The notes beneath the pieces were generated by a model. The model was not told the DNA's origin. It worked only from the letters and a program-made list of their open reading frames with translations, and searched no databases. A stretch of 64,000 nt of DNA from contig NZ_CH672428.1 of the NCBI RefSeq assembly GCF_000152745.1, forward strand, positions 2,996,725 to 3,060,724, given 5' to 3'. The stretch is from Oceanicaulis sp. HTCC2633 (GTDB lineage: Bacteria > Pseudomonadota > Alphaproteobacteria > Caulobacterales > Maricaulaceae). The position numbers and the translations under genes are program-made. This document shows, one piece after another, positions 42,030 to 51,089 of this stretch (position 1 is the first letter of the stretch; every line of letters begins with the position of its first letter).

Positions 42030-43649
42030 ATGACCATCACTCGTAAGCTGAGCCTACTTCTGGCGGCAGGCGCATCCGCGCTCGCTCTCACCGCATGCGG
42101 AGGAGGCGGCGACAATGCTGACAGTGATCTGGTCGTGCTGCACCGGGGCAATGTGGCCGAACCGCTGACGCTCGACCCGCACAAGGCGTCGGGCACCTGG
42201 GAAAACAATATCATCGGCGACATGTTCATCGGCCTGTTTACCGAGAACGCCGCCGCCGAGCCGGTTCCGGGCATGGCGACCGACTGGGACGTCACCGAGG
42301 ACGGGTTGAGCTGGACCTTCACCCTGCGCGACGCGGTGTGGAGCGATGGCGAGCCGGTCACGGCGTCTGACTTCGAATACGCCTTCCGCCGCATTCTCGA
42401 CCCGGCGACCCTCGCGAACTACGCCTCGCTTCTGTACCCGATCCGCAATGCGCGTCTGGTCAATTCCGGCGAACTGCCGCCTGAAGAGCTGGGCGTCACC
42501 GCCATTGACGACCACACCCTGCGCATCGACCTGGAATTTCCGGCGCCCTATCTGCCGGGCCTTCTGACCCACTACACCACCTTCCCCGTGCCCCAGCACG
42601 TGGTGGAGCAGTATGGCGACGCCTGGGTCCAGCCGCAGAACATCGTCACCAATGGTCCCTACAAGCTGGTGAACTGGCGCGCGAACGACTTCGTGTATGT
42701 CGAGCGCAACCCGCTGTTCTGGGACAACGCCAATGTCTGCGTGGACGAGGTGTTCTACTATCCGACCGTGGACAATCCCGCCGCCGAGCGCCGCGTGCGC
42801 AATGGCGAGCTGGACCTGAACACCGAGTTCGCCGGCCAGAATCTCGAATTCCTGCAGCGTGAAATCCCGGACTATGTCCGCGTGCACCCCTATCTCGGCA
42901 TCGTCTATTTTGCGTTCAACACCACCGAGCCGCCCTTCGACGATCCGCGCGTGCGCAATGCGCTGTCAATGGCGGTCGATCGCGACTTCATCGCCACCGA
43001 CATCCTGCGCGCCGGCCAGATTCCGGCCTATTCCTTCGTGCCGCCGGGCGTGAACGGCTATCCGGGCGATGCGCGGGTGACCTGGGAGGAGATCCCGGTG
43101 GAAGAACGCCGCGAGATGGCGCGCGAGCTGCTGACCGAAGCGGGGTACGGCCCGAACAATCCGCTGCGCTTTGAATATTCCCACCGCACGACGGGCGACA
43201 ATCCGCGCGTGGCGCCGGTGGTCCAGCAGGACTGGTCGCTGATCGCCGATTGGGTGCAGCCTGAAATCGTCGGCATCGAGACCCAGATCCACTACGCCAA
43301 TCTGCGAGCCGGGGACTACACCCTGGGCGATGGCGGCTGGATCGGCGATTACAATGACGCCTACAACTTCCTGTTCCTGGGCGAGACGGATTCGGTGCCG
43401 ATGAACTATGCGCGCTGGTCCAACCCCGAATATGACGCGCTGGTCGAGCAGGCCAACCGGACGCTGGACGCCGAGGAACGCGGCGACCTGCTGTCGGACG
43501 CCGAGCAGATCCTGCTCGACGAGAGCCCGTACATGCCGATCGTCTATTACGTGAACAAGGCGCTGGTGAACCCGAATGTCACGGGGTGGGAAGACAATCT
43601 GACCCACATTCACCGCACCCGTTATCTGTGCAAGGCTGACGCAGGCTAG
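42030..43649 (+). CDS. oppA: Peptide ABC transporter substrate-binding lipoprotein
   Basis: A 539-residue periplasmic binding protein of the SBP_bac_5 family (OppA/MppA-like), anchored as a lipoprotein through the lipobox LTAC (C22 or so in ALTACGGGGDN). Family features are LTLDPHKASGTWENNIIGDM, DGLSWTFTLRDAVWSDGEPV, NPLFWDNANVC and AFNTTEPPFDDPRVRNALSM. It likely delivers oligopeptides to OppBC, whose operon lies 0.9 kb upstream, but an opposite-strand gene separates them, so it has its own promoter. Confidence 0.93.
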   Translation: MTITRKLSLLLAAGASALALTACGGGGDNADSDLVVLHRGNVAEPLTLDPHKASGTWENNIIGDMFIGLFTENAAAEPVPGMATDWDVTEDGLSWTFTLRDAVWSDGEPVTASDFEYAFRRILDPATLANYASLLYPIRNARLVNSGELPPEELGVTAIDDHTLRIDLEFPAPYLPGLLTHYTTFPVPQHVVEQYGDAWVQPQNIVTNGPYKLVNWRANDFVYVERNPLFWDNANVCVDEVFYYPTVDNPAAERRVRNGELDLNTEFAGQNLEFLQREIPDYVRVHPYLGIVYFAFNTTEPPFDDPRVRNALSMAVDRDFIATDILRAGQIPAYSFVPPGVNGYPGDARVTWEEIPVEERREMARELLTEAGYGPNNPLRFEYSHRTTGDNPRVAPVVQQDWSLIADWVQPEIVGIETQIHYANLRAGDYTLGDGGWIGDYNDAYNFLFLGETDSVPMNYARWSNPEYDALVEQANRTLDAEERGDLLSDAEQILLDESPYMPIVYYVNKALVNPNVTGWEDNLTHIHRTRYLCKADAG

Positions 43650-43672
43650 ACCGCGTCAGGGCTGGGGGGCGT

Positions 43673-45067
43673 GTGAGCGACAATTTTGACCCTTCGGCGC
43701 AAGTCGTCGCCGACCACGCCATCGCCATGGGAGTTGCGGCCGGCCGCGGATCCGCGCGTCGCCGCCCCTCCCGCCCGGCCGTCCTGCGCGCGGACACTCC
43801 CGAGGGGGTGTGCGCCAATTGCGAGACCAGGCTGGAAGGCCCGGTCTGCCATATGTGCGGCCAGGTCGACGATGAATACCACCGTCCGGTCCGCGGCCTG
43901 TTCTCGGAAATCATCGAAGGGCTCTTCGCTCTGGACGGTCGCGTCGCCCGGACGATCCCGGCCTTGCTGCTGTTTCCGGGTCGCGTGACGCGGTCCTTCC
44001 TGAAGGGCCGGCGCATGCGCTACATGCCGCCCTTCCGGGTCTACATCATCGCCTCGCTGATCTTCTTCCTGCTCGTCCCGCTGAATTCGGGCTTCGATCA
44101 GGCGGCCAGCGACATGCGCGAAGGCTGGAACAACGCCGAGACCGGGCAGGAAGCGGCCGCCCGTGGCATGAATGAAGCGCGCGCCGCGATCGACGATCAG
44201 GTGGCGGCGGGCACAATGTCTGAAGAAGACGCCGAGCGTGCGCTGGCCACCTTCAACACGCTGGGCATGATGGGTGTGCGGCTCGGGGAAGAGGGGGAAG
44301 GCGCCGAGATCACCCATCTGACGCCCTATGGCCCCAAAATCCCCGGCGGGGCCGAGCGGCTCGACCCCCTTGAGAAGACGGCTGAAGCCGGATTCGCGCC
44401 TCCCGTCCCCGATCCGCTCGCCCTCAGCTTCGAGGACAAGCTCGCCCTGACGGAAAACCCGCCTCCCGAGGCGGGAGACATTGTCGTGACAGGGGCAGAG
44501 CCCATGACGGGCGAGGGGGGCGATGAGGGCAGCGGTCCGCTCGACCTGTCAGTGAACGGAGAGCGGATCGAACGCTTCTTCGCGCCGGAGGATTTCGGCG
44601 AGCCGGCGCCGCAGACGGTCTGGCCCCTGGAATTGCGCCGGTATCTGGGACAGCGCTTCGCCCATGTGGCCAACGATCCGGGAGACTGGCTGGAATCCGC
44701 GGTCGACTGGGTGCCGCGGGTCATGTTCGTGATGGTGCCGGTCTATGCGCTGCTGCTGGGCCTGGTCTATGCTTGGCGGCGCGGCTTCTATCTCTATGAT
44801 CACATGATCGTATCGCTGCATTTTCATGCCGCGTTGTTCCTGTCCATGGCGATCCTGAGCAAGGCGAGTCTGCTGATCGGCGCGGGTTGGGCCACCTTCG
44901 CGATGATCTGCTATTCCAACGCCTATCTCTACAAGCTGCATCGCGTGGTCTATGAGCGCGGCCGCTTCCAGTCCGTCGTGCGCACGATCGTCCTGACCAT
45001 GATGTACGGCTTCGTGCTCATGCTGGGCCTGTTCGCCGTCTTCCTGCTGGGCGCGATCCTGGGCTAG
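43673..45067 (+). CDS. DUF3667 membrane protein
   Basis: A 464-residue protein. A Cys4 zinc-ribbon-like motif near residues 47-64 (CANCETRLEGPVCHMCGQ) is followed by PVRGLFSEIIEGLFALDGRV and a first membrane helix (YIIASLIFFLLVP), which together define DUF3667. The long acidic middle (~residues 150-320) has no recognised fold, and four membrane helices close the protein. The function is unknown. It begins with GTG shortly after oppA, and its stop codon overlaps that of the convergent sppA gene by four bases (CTAG). Confidence 0.85.
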   Translation: MSDNFDPSAQVVADHAIAMGVAAGRGSARRRPSRPAVLRADTPEGVCANCETRLEGPVCHMCGQVDDEYHRPVRGLFSEIIEGLFALDGRVARTIPALLLFPGRVTRSFLKGRRMRYMPPFRVYIIASLIFFLLVPLNSGFDQAASDMREGWNNAETGQEAAARGMNEARAAIDDQVAAGTMSEEDAERALATFNTLGMMGVRLGEEGEGAEITHLTPYGPKIPGGAERLDPLEKTAEAGFAPPVPDPLALSFEDKLALTENPPPEAGDIVVTGAEPMTGEGGDEGSGPLDLSVNGERIERFFAPEDFGEPAPQTVWPLELRRYLGQRFAHVANDPGDWLESAVDWVPRVMFVMVPVYALLLGLVYAWRRGFYLYDHMIVSLHFHAALFLSMAILSKASLLIGAGWATFAMICYSNAYLYKLHRVVYERGRFQSVVRTIVLTMMYGFVLMLGLFAVFLLGAILG

Positions 45068-46860
45068 CGGGGCGCCTCCTGCGGCGCGGTCAGGCTGGCT
45101 TCTTCAGCCTCCAGGCGAGACTGGGCGCGCAACAGCGCCTGAGCTTGCGGGCTCCGGATCAGCCGGTTCAGCGCGGCGGCGCTTTCCACCCCCTCGACGC
45201 TGACGCCCAGAAGGGCCTGCAGGGCCTCCAGCCCGTCGGGCCGGGCCGGGTATCGCTTCAGGCGCACCGGCTGGTTTGCGCTCAGACCGGCCAGCTCCTG
45301 GGCGCTTGCGAGCGCAGCGTCGAACCCGCCAATCTCGTCGACCAGGCCCAGCTCCAGCGCCTGACGACCGGTCCAGACCCGGCCCCGGGCAAGGGTCTGG
45401 ATGCGCGCCAGCGGCAGGTCCCGCCCTTCAGCCGCCCTGCGGGTGAAGTCCTCATAGACATCCTCGGCCAGCGCGCGATAGCCGGCCTCCTGGGCTTCGC
45501 TCCAGGGCTGGGAGACGGACTGGGCGAGGGCGTATTCGCCGCCCACATGCAGCGGCTCGAGATTGAGGCCGACCCGGCCCAGCGCTTCGTCAATCACGAA
45601 CTTGCCGCCAAACATGCCGATCGACCCGGTCAGGGTGGAGGCGTTGGCGATGATCCGGTCAGCGGGCGCGGCGATGTAATACCCGCCCGACGCCGCCATC
45701 GCGCCCATCGAGGCGATCACGGGCGTGCCGGACTGGCGGGCGCGCATGACGGCGTCCCAGATCTGGTCAGAGGCGATGGGTGAGCCGCCGGGCGAATCGA
45801 TCCGCAGGATGATGGCGGCCACGTCCGGGGCCCGGGCGGCGGCGTCGAGGGCGTCCGCGAGAGTGTCCCCGCCCACGCTGACAGCGCCGAACCCGGCCTC
45901 GGACGCGCCGGTGACAATGTCGCCCTGGGCTTCGATGAGGGCGATGACCGGCGCCTGCGGCGCGGCGGGCGGGGTCATCTGGCGGTGATAGACTGCAATC
46001 TCGACGAGGGAGGATCCGGACCCGGCCCGGTCGAGCACGCTCTGGCGGGCCTCGGCGGCATGTCCAAGCCGGTCGATCAGACCCAGATCCAGCGCCTCTT
46101 CCGCGGAATAGGGGCCCGCCTCGAGGCGGCTGCGCAGGGTTTCAACCTCCAGACCGCGCGCCGGGGCGATGGTTTCAAGCGCGACCTCATAGATCGAGCC
46201 CAGCCAGCTCAGCGTGGCTTCGCGATGGGCGTCGGTATACCCGTCCCGGGTCAGCGTATCGGCGGCGTTCTTGTATTCATGCAGCTGGATCATCTGTGGC
46301 TCCACGCCGAACTGCTCGAAAAGGCCGCCCAGAAACAGGGTTTCGACCGCCAGGCCGACCGCCGTGAAGCTGGCGGTGTCCTGCATCCAGATCTCGTCGG
46401 CCCCGCCCACGGCCAGATAGGGCAGGACAGAGCCGCCCTCGAACCCCTGGGCATGCGCGATCACCGGCTTGCCGGCGTCCGACAGCGCCGCCAGAAGGGC
46501 GCTGATCTCCTCCGCCTGGGCGGCGGGCAGGCTCAGCGTGTTGGCGCGCACGAAGACGGCGGACACGCGCGAATCCGTCCGGGCGTGCTCCAGCGCCCGG
46601 GACAGCTCCACCATGGAAAGCGGTTCAGCGAAGGCGAAGGGAGATGCGGAGGGCTGGTCGAGCCGCGGCGTCCTGAGATCAATAGTCAGGACCATATTGC
46701 GGCCCGGCGAGGTCAGGGCGGCGTCGCCGGCGTCTTCAAGCGCGGCGCCGATCAGTCCGCCGATCAGGAAAATCAGGAAAGTGATGCAGATCAGCGCGCC
46801 GGCGATCACGCCGACAATGGACCCGAAGACTGTAAGCCAGAACTGTTTCATGCCCGCCAT
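45064..46860 (-). CDS. sppA: Signal peptide peptidase SppA (67K type)
   Basis: A 598-residue inner-membrane serine protease that degrades cleaved signal peptides. One N-terminal membrane helix (residues ~10-35) anchors two tandem S49 domains, as in the long E. coli form. The catalytic lysine is in the first domain (LHEYKNAADTLTRDGYTD) and the nucleophilic serine in the second (ASMGAMAASGGYYIAAPAD). The start at 46860 (MAGMKQF) has an alternative Met at 46851. Confidence 0.94.
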   Translation of the reverse strand: MAGMKQFWLTVFGSIVGVIAGALICITFLIFLIGGLIGAALEDAGDAALTSPGRNMVLTIDLRTPRLDQPSASPFAFAEPLSMVELSRALEHARTDSRVSAVFVRANTLSLPAAQAEEISALLAALSDAGKPVIAHAQGFEGGSVLPYLAVGGADEIWMQDTASFTAVGLAVETLFLGGLFEQFGVEPQMIQLHEYKNAADTLTRDGYTDAHREATLSWLGSIYEVALETIAPARGLEVETLRSRLEAGPYSAEEALDLGLIDRLGHAAEARQSVLDRAGSGSSLVEIAVYHRQMTPPAAPQAPVIALIEAQGDIVTGASEAGFGAVSVGGDTLADALDAAARAPDVAAIILRIDSPGGSPIASDQIWDAVMRARQSGTPVIASMGAMAASGGYYIAAPADRIIANASTLTGSIGMFGGKFVIDEALGRVGLNLEPLHVGGEYALAQSVSQPWSEAQEAGYRALAEDVYEDFTRRAAEGRDLPLARIQTLARGRVWTGRQALELGLVDEIGGFDAALASAQELAGLSANQPVRLKRYPARPDGLEALQALLGVSVEGVESAAALNRLIRSPQAQALLRAQSRLEAEEASLTAPQEAPR

Positions 46861-47000
46861 GCAGGCCTGACCTGCATGCCCCCCCCTTAGAACCTTGCCT
46901 GAACCTTAACGAAGCGTGAGTCGCGGGTCGACAGGGGCGGCGCCGGGGCGGGGCGGTTGCCGGGCCAGTGTGGCCCGCAGGCGACTCAGACGGTCAGGAC

Positions 47001-47032
47001 AAACAAAAACGCGCCTTCCGAAGGAGGGCGCG
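47001..47032 (-). terminator. Terminator downstream of tRNA-Pro
   Basis: On the minus strand a 10-bp stem formed by 47032-47023 and 47019-47010, around a three-base loop, is followed by TTTTT (47009-47005). It is 30 bases past the 3' end of tRNA-Pro and correctly oriented for it. Confidence 0.87.
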
Positions 47033-47061
47033 CATGTCCTGTAAACAGGGCGGGAAATAGA

Positions 47062-47138
47062 TGGTCGGAGTAGCAGGATTTGAACCTGCGACCCCTGCCT
47101 CCCGAAGACAGTGCTCTACCAGGCTGAGCTATACTCCG
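47062..47138 (-). tRNA. tRNA-Pro (anticodon CGG)
   Basis: The minus strand folds into a complete 77-base cloverleaf starting CGGAGTATAGCTCAGCCTGG. The anticodon loop is TTCGGGA, giving anticodon CGG for codon CCG. The T arm is GCAGGTTCAAATCCTGC and the CCA end is encoded. A terminator lies downstream and a well-spaced promoter upstream. Confidence 0.97.
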
Positions 47139-47151
47139 AACCGAGGCCGGG

Positions 47152-47181
47152 CTTATAGACCGAAGCCCCGGAAAAAGGCAA
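47152..47181 (-). promoter_or_regulatory. Promoter of tRNA-Pro
   Basis: On the minus strand TTGCCT (47181-47176) and TATAAG (47157-47152) are separated by 18 bases, and the -10 box ends 13 bases before the tRNA 5' end. This is a good vegetative sigma-factor type promoter. Confidence 0.6.
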
Positions 47182-47229
47182 TGATATCTTCGCAGCTGGA
47201 ATGCAGCTGATGAAAGTGCAGCAGAGCCG

Positions 47230-47257
47230 TTGCATCCTGCCGCGGGCCGGGATAAAT
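47230..47257 (+). promoter_or_regulatory. Possible promoter of tRNA-Gln
   Basis: TTGCAT (47230-47235) and ATAAAT (47252-47257) are separated by 16 bases, 31 bases before the tRNA 5' end. It is the best promoter-like pair in the short gap between the two tRNA genes. Confidence 0.45.
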
Positions 47258-47288
47258 ACCGCGGCCCGTGACCAAGCGGTCACCCGGT

Positions 47289-47363
<75 letters not shown>

Positions 47364-47930
47364 ACCTTTTTCCTTGCTCCGTATGAGAATATTACGCCGC
47401 GTCGCGGTCGGATTCGCGTTGCCATTGGGCCACGCGAGGGCTCGGAACGTCACTCTTTCAGGCAATTGCAGTTAATGTCGCGGGCGATTTTCAAGCGCGC
47501 TCGAAACCGCGCCCGGAATTTGCGGGTGCGTCAAATCGCCTTTGATTCACAGGCGATTTCTGACGATCCGGTAATATGGAACATCGTCGTAAAACCATGA
47601 TGGACCCTCGCTAGAAGCTTAAGCGGCGCCCGTTGGGGACAGGGGGCTTCGTGTTTGAGCGGTTGATTGGCGAACTCAGCCGGTGCTAGCGTTCAACCAA
47701 ACTATTGAGACGGCGGACCACGCCGCGTTATCTGATGAGGGCGACGTCCCATGACGTCGGTCTCGTTTACTGTTTATTGGTCCCTGAGGTTCAGGGATCA
47801 TCGCGCGGTGCGCCGCGGTATTTGTGTTTTGGGGGGCCGATGCCGTCGCGGAGACGATCGGCGCACCGATTAAGCGAGGGAAACGGAGCGCGCAGTCATT
47901 GTGATCGCGCCGGCTACTGTGAGGCAAAAT
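47364..47930. other. Gene-free stretch with structured leader of the TonB operon
   Basis: No convincing coding sequence lies in these 567 bases. The first half is less GC-rich with no recognised feature. The second half contains closely spaced hairpins: CGACGTC/GACGTCG (47742-47759), TCCCTGA/TCAGGGA (47781-47797) and two mutually exclusive stems, GCCGAT (47836-47841)/ATCGGC (47857-47862) or ATCGG (47857-47861)/CCGAT (47866-47870). These would be in the 5' untranslated region of the TonB operon if transcription starts near 47.7 kb. No known riboswitch class is recognised. Confidence 0.45.
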
Positions 47931-48698
47931 ATGTCCATGACGTTCAAAGGAATCCGCACGACGCTTGCGGCGAGCGCCGCCGCGCTCGTTGTTGCGGGCG
48001 CTGCGCATGCGCAGCTCGACCGAGCGCTTGAAGTGGCGCGTCAGTCCACTCAGGACGGCGCTCGCGCTCAGGAGCAGATCAACACGCTGGCGGACGCCGC
48101 CGACAACGCGGAACGCGAATATCTTGCGGTTCGTGAGCAGATCGAATCCCAGCGCGTGTTCATCGCGCAGCAGAACGTGTTCCTGCGCTCGCAGGAAAAC
48201 GAGCTCGCCGGTCTGCAAAGCCAGCTCGAGCGCGTGGGCAACATCGAGGTCGACCTGGCCCCGATGATGCTCCAGATGTTCAACGAGCTGGAAGACTTCA
48301 TCGCGTCGGACCTGCCGTTCCGTCTCGACCAGCGCACCCAGCGTCTGGACAACATTCGCGAAGTTCTGGGCGAGGCCAACGTGTCTCCGGCCGAGAAGTA
48401 TCGCCTGCTGCTGAACGCTTTCGAGATTGAATCCGCCTATGGCCGTTCACTGAACGCCTATTCGGAAGAAGTGCTCGTCGACGGCGTGCCGCAGGAAGCC
48501 AACATCCTGCAGATCGGCCGTGTGGCCATGATCCGTCAGGTTGGCGACGATCTCGCCATCATGACCCACGACAACCAGACCTGGCGTCCGGTTCCGTCCT
48601 CCATGGCGTCCAACGTTCAGCGCGCCTTCCGGATCGCGAACGAAGTGACCACCCCGGAAGTCTTCGAGGCCCCGCTGCCGGGCCCGACGGCGCAATAG
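47931..48698 (+). CDS. DUF3450 family periplasmic coiled-coil protein
   Basis: A 255-residue exported protein with a signal peptide (ASAAALVVAGAAHAQ) and a long coiled coil (residues ~25-110, rich in Q/E/L heptads such as QSQLERVGNIEVDL). It ends in a compact domain with LLLNAFEIESAYGRSLNAY. This is the DUF3450 pattern; in Vibrio TonB2 clusters the corresponding gene stands first, before ttpC. It probably interacts with the channel proteins across the periplasm; the detailed role is unknown. The ATG at 47931 has GAGG upstream; 47937 is an alternative. Confidence 0.87.
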   Translation: MSMTFKGIRTTLAASAAALVVAGAAHAQLDRALEVARQSTQDGARAQEQINTLADAADNAEREYLAVREQIESQRVFIAQQNVFLRSQENELAGLQSQLERVGNIEVDLAPMMLQMFNELEDFIASDLPFRLDQRTQRLDNIREVLGEANVSPAEKYRLLLNAFEIESAYGRSLNAYSEEVLVDGVPQEANILQIGRVAMIRQVGDDLAIMTHDNQTWRPVPSSMASNVQRAFRIANEVTTPEVFEAPLPGPTAQ

Positions 48699-48720
48699 TT
48701 TGAGACGGGAGATCCTTACG

Positions 48721-50118
48721 ATGAAACGCATTCTTACCTCGATTGCGGCCGTCTCGCTGATCGCCGGTGCGGCGTCGGCTCCGGCCTTCGCACAAGCCGA
48801 CCGCGAACCGGTCTCTTCCATTTCCCAACTGCTCGAGCGCGTCCGTGAAGACAGCCGCGACGCGCAGGCGGAGAACCAGCGTCGCCTGCAGGAGTTCCGC
48901 TCCGAGCGCGACCGTCAGGCCGCCCTGCTTAGCCAGGCCCGCAACGAACTGGCGTCCCTCGAGGCCCAGTCCGCGCGTCTGCAGGAGCAGTTCGACGCCA
49001 ACGACCAGCAGATCGCCGAGCTCGACGCTCAGCTGCGTGAAGCCCAGGGCGCCTTCGGCGAACTGTTCGGCGCCGCCCGTCAGGCGGCCGGCGAATTCGG
49101 CTCCACCATCGAAGCGTCCCTGGTGTCCGCTCAGTATCCGGGCCGCGCCGAGCCGCTGCAGGATCTGGCGCAGAGCCGCACCCTGCCGGAACGCTACGAG
49201 CTGGACTCCATCTGGCAGACCGTTCTCAACGAGATGCGCGGCCAGGCTGAAGTCACCACCTTCAACACCCGCGTGCTGGGCCTGAACGAAGGTCAGCCGG
49301 TGGCCGTGACCCGCGTGGGTCCGTTCATCGCCATGGCTGATGACGGCGGCCCGGTCTACGTGCAGTGGACCTCCGACGAGAACAACGCTGCGGCGGGTTA
49401 TCGTCTGGCCAACCTGGAGCGTCAGCCCCCGGCCCGTCTGCTGAGCGCGGCGTCCAACCTGATCAATGCCGAGCCGGGCGAAATCGTCTCCGGTCCGGTC
49501 GACCCGTCCCGTGGCGCGCTGCTGCGCATCTATCGTGACGTGCCGAGCCTGTCCGAGCGCTTCGAGCAAGGCGGCATCGTCGCCAAGATCATCGCCGTCC
49601 TGCTGATCTTCTCCGCCGTGTTCGGTCTGTTCCGTCTGGTGAGCCTGCTGCTGACCAACTCGGCGATCAACGCCCAGAAGCGTCGTTCGACCGCGTCGAA
49701 CTCCAACCCGCTGGGCCGCATCATGCTGGCGTATGAAGAGGTCAAGGACCGTCCGACCGAAACCATCGAGCTGAAGATCGACGAAGCCATCCTTCGCGAG
49801 ACTCCGAAGCTCGAATTCGGCCTGAACTTCATCAAGCTGGCGGCCGCCGTGGCTCCGCTGCTCGGCCTGCTCGGCACCGTGACCGGCATGATCCGGACCT
49901 TCACCCAGATCACCCTCTTCGGCACCGGCGATCCCCGCATCATGGCGGGCGGCATCTCCGAGGCCCTGGTGACCACGGTGTCCGGTCTGATCGCGGCGAT
50001 CCCGCTCCTGTTCATCCACTCGTTCGCCGCCAGCTTCGCTCGTGGCGCACAGCAGACCCTGGAAGAACAAGCTGCTGGCATCATCGCCCGTCACGCCGAA
50101 GAGAAATCCGCAGGTTAA
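48721..50118 (+). CDS. ttpC: TtpC-type MotA/TolQ/ExbB proton channel protein
   Basis: A 465-residue ExbB-superfamily protein much longer than ExbB. A cleavable signal (MKRILTSIAAVSLIAGAASA) and ~250 periplasmic residues with a strong coiled coil come first. Three membrane helices in the last 180 residues follow, including GGIVAKIIAVLLIFSAVFGL and the conserved KLAAAVAPLLGLLGTVTGMI. This architecture equals TtpC of the Vibrio TonB2 system, which is needed together with ExbB2/ExbD2 for iron-siderophore uptake. It sits second in the operon, 22 bases after the DUF3450 gene. Confidence 0.9.
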   Translation: MKRILTSIAAVSLIAGAASAPAFAQADREPVSSISQLLERVREDSRDAQAENQRRLQEFRSERDRQAALLSQARNELASLEAQSARLQEQFDANDQQIAELDAQLREAQGAFGELFGAARQAAGEFGSTIEASLVSAQYPGRAEPLQDLAQSRTLPERYELDSIWQTVLNEMRGQAEVTTFNTRVLGLNEGQPVAVTRVGPFIAMADDGGPVYVQWTSDENNAAAGYRLANLERQPPARLLSAASNLINAEPGEIVSGPVDPSRGALLRIYRDVPSLSERFEQGGIVAKIIAVLLIFSAVFGLFRLVSLLLTNSAINAQKRRSTASNSNPLGRIMLAYEEVKDRPTETIELKIDEAILRETPKLEFGLNFIKLAAAVAPLLGLLGTVTGMIRTFTQITLFGTGDPRIMAGGISEALVTTVSGLIAAIPLLFIHSFAASFARGAQQTLEEQAAGIIARHAEEKSAG

Positions 50119-50130
50119 GGAAACAGACCT

Positions 50131-50652
50131 ATGGATATTTCAGGCGCCCTCACAGGTCTCCAGGAGTTCCTGGAACGCGGTGGTCCGATCCTGACCTGGA
50201 TCATGGCCCTGACCTTCGTGATGTGGGCGTTTATCCTGGAACGTCTGGCGTATTTCGGTTTCGCTCATAAGGGCGCAGCCGATCGGGCAAGACAGGAATG
50301 GGGCGCGCGCAGCGATCACCATTCCTGGCACGCCCACGCCATCCGGGATCAGCTCATTAGCGAAGTTAAGGCCAAGGCCGACCAGAATGTGGAACTGATC
50401 AAGACGCTTGTCGCGGTCGCTCCCCTCTTTGGTCTGCTGGGCACAGTGACCGGGATGGTCTCGGTGTTCGACGTCATGTCGATCTCCGGCTCATCCGATG
50501 CTCGCGCCATGTCGGCAGGGGTGGCTCGCGCCACCATCCCGACCATGGCGGGCATGGTCGCTTCCTTGTCCGGACTGCTTTTCTCCAACCAGATCGAGCG
50601 CATGGCCAAACAGAAGGTCCATGAACTCGCAGACGAGCTGGAGGTGGACTAG
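50131..50652 (+). CDS. exbB: ExbB-type proton channel protein
   Basis: A 173-residue ExbB2-like inner-membrane protein with three helices: one near residues 17-38 (PILTWIMALTFVMWAFILE) and two in the conserved TolQ/ExbB domain (IKTLVAVAPLFGLLGTVTGM, ARATIPTMAGMVASLSGLL). It forms the pentameric proton channel that with ExbD energises TonB. It lies 12 bases after ttpC, three bases before exbD. Confidence 0.93.
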   Translation: MDISGALTGLQEFLERGGPILTWIMALTFVMWAFILERLAYFGFAHKGAADRARQEWGARSDHHSWHAHAIRDQLISEVKAKADQNVELIKTLVAVAPLFGLLGTVTGMVSVFDVMSISGSSDARAMSAGVARATIPTMAGMVASLSGLLFSNQIERMAKQKVHELADELEVD

Positions 50653-50655
50653 GCC

Positions 50656-51066
50656 ATGCGTAGACGTTCAAAACGCGGAAACGATCAGGCCGACATCGAC
50701 ATGACGCCGATGTTGGACATCGTCTTCATCCTACTCATCTTCTTCATCGTCACCGCCACATTCCTGCAGGAGCAGGGCGTCGACATGCGCCCGCCGCCTC
50801 CTTCGGATACGCCGCCTTCTGAAAGCAATCCTGTGATCCTGGTCCAGGTGAACGACCGCAATCAGGTCTTCGTCAACCAGGAACCCACCAGTGAATTGCG
50901 GGTTCTGGCGGCTGTGTCCCGGATTCGGGCTGAACAGCCTGACTCCGCAGTGCTGATCGAAGTCGCTGACGAAGCTCGTCACGGCACGATCGTGCTGATC
51001 TGGGATGAGATGAAGGCGAACAGCATTCCCGTTTCAATCACTCGCGCCGAAGGCGGCGAGGGATAA
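50656..51066 (+). CDS. exbD: ExbD family protein (first copy)
   Basis: A 136-residue biopolymer-transport protein with one membrane helix and a periplasmic domain. The helix DMTPMLDIVFILLIFFIVTA contains the essential proton-carrying aspartate (D in MLD). The periplasmic part is Pro-rich (MRPPPPSDTPPSESNP) and then folds as usual. It is one of two adjacent exbD genes that differ clearly in their periplasmic halves, so they are not a recent duplication. Confidence 0.93.
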   Translation: MRRRSKRGNDQADIDMTPMLDIVFILLIFFIVTATFLQEQGVDMRPPPPSDTPPSESNPVILVQVNDRNQVFVNQEPTSELRVLAAVSRIRAEQPDSAVLIEVADEARHGTIVLIWDEMKANSIPVSITRAEGGEG

Positions 51067-51089
51067 CGGATCGGGAGAGGAGACAAGCT

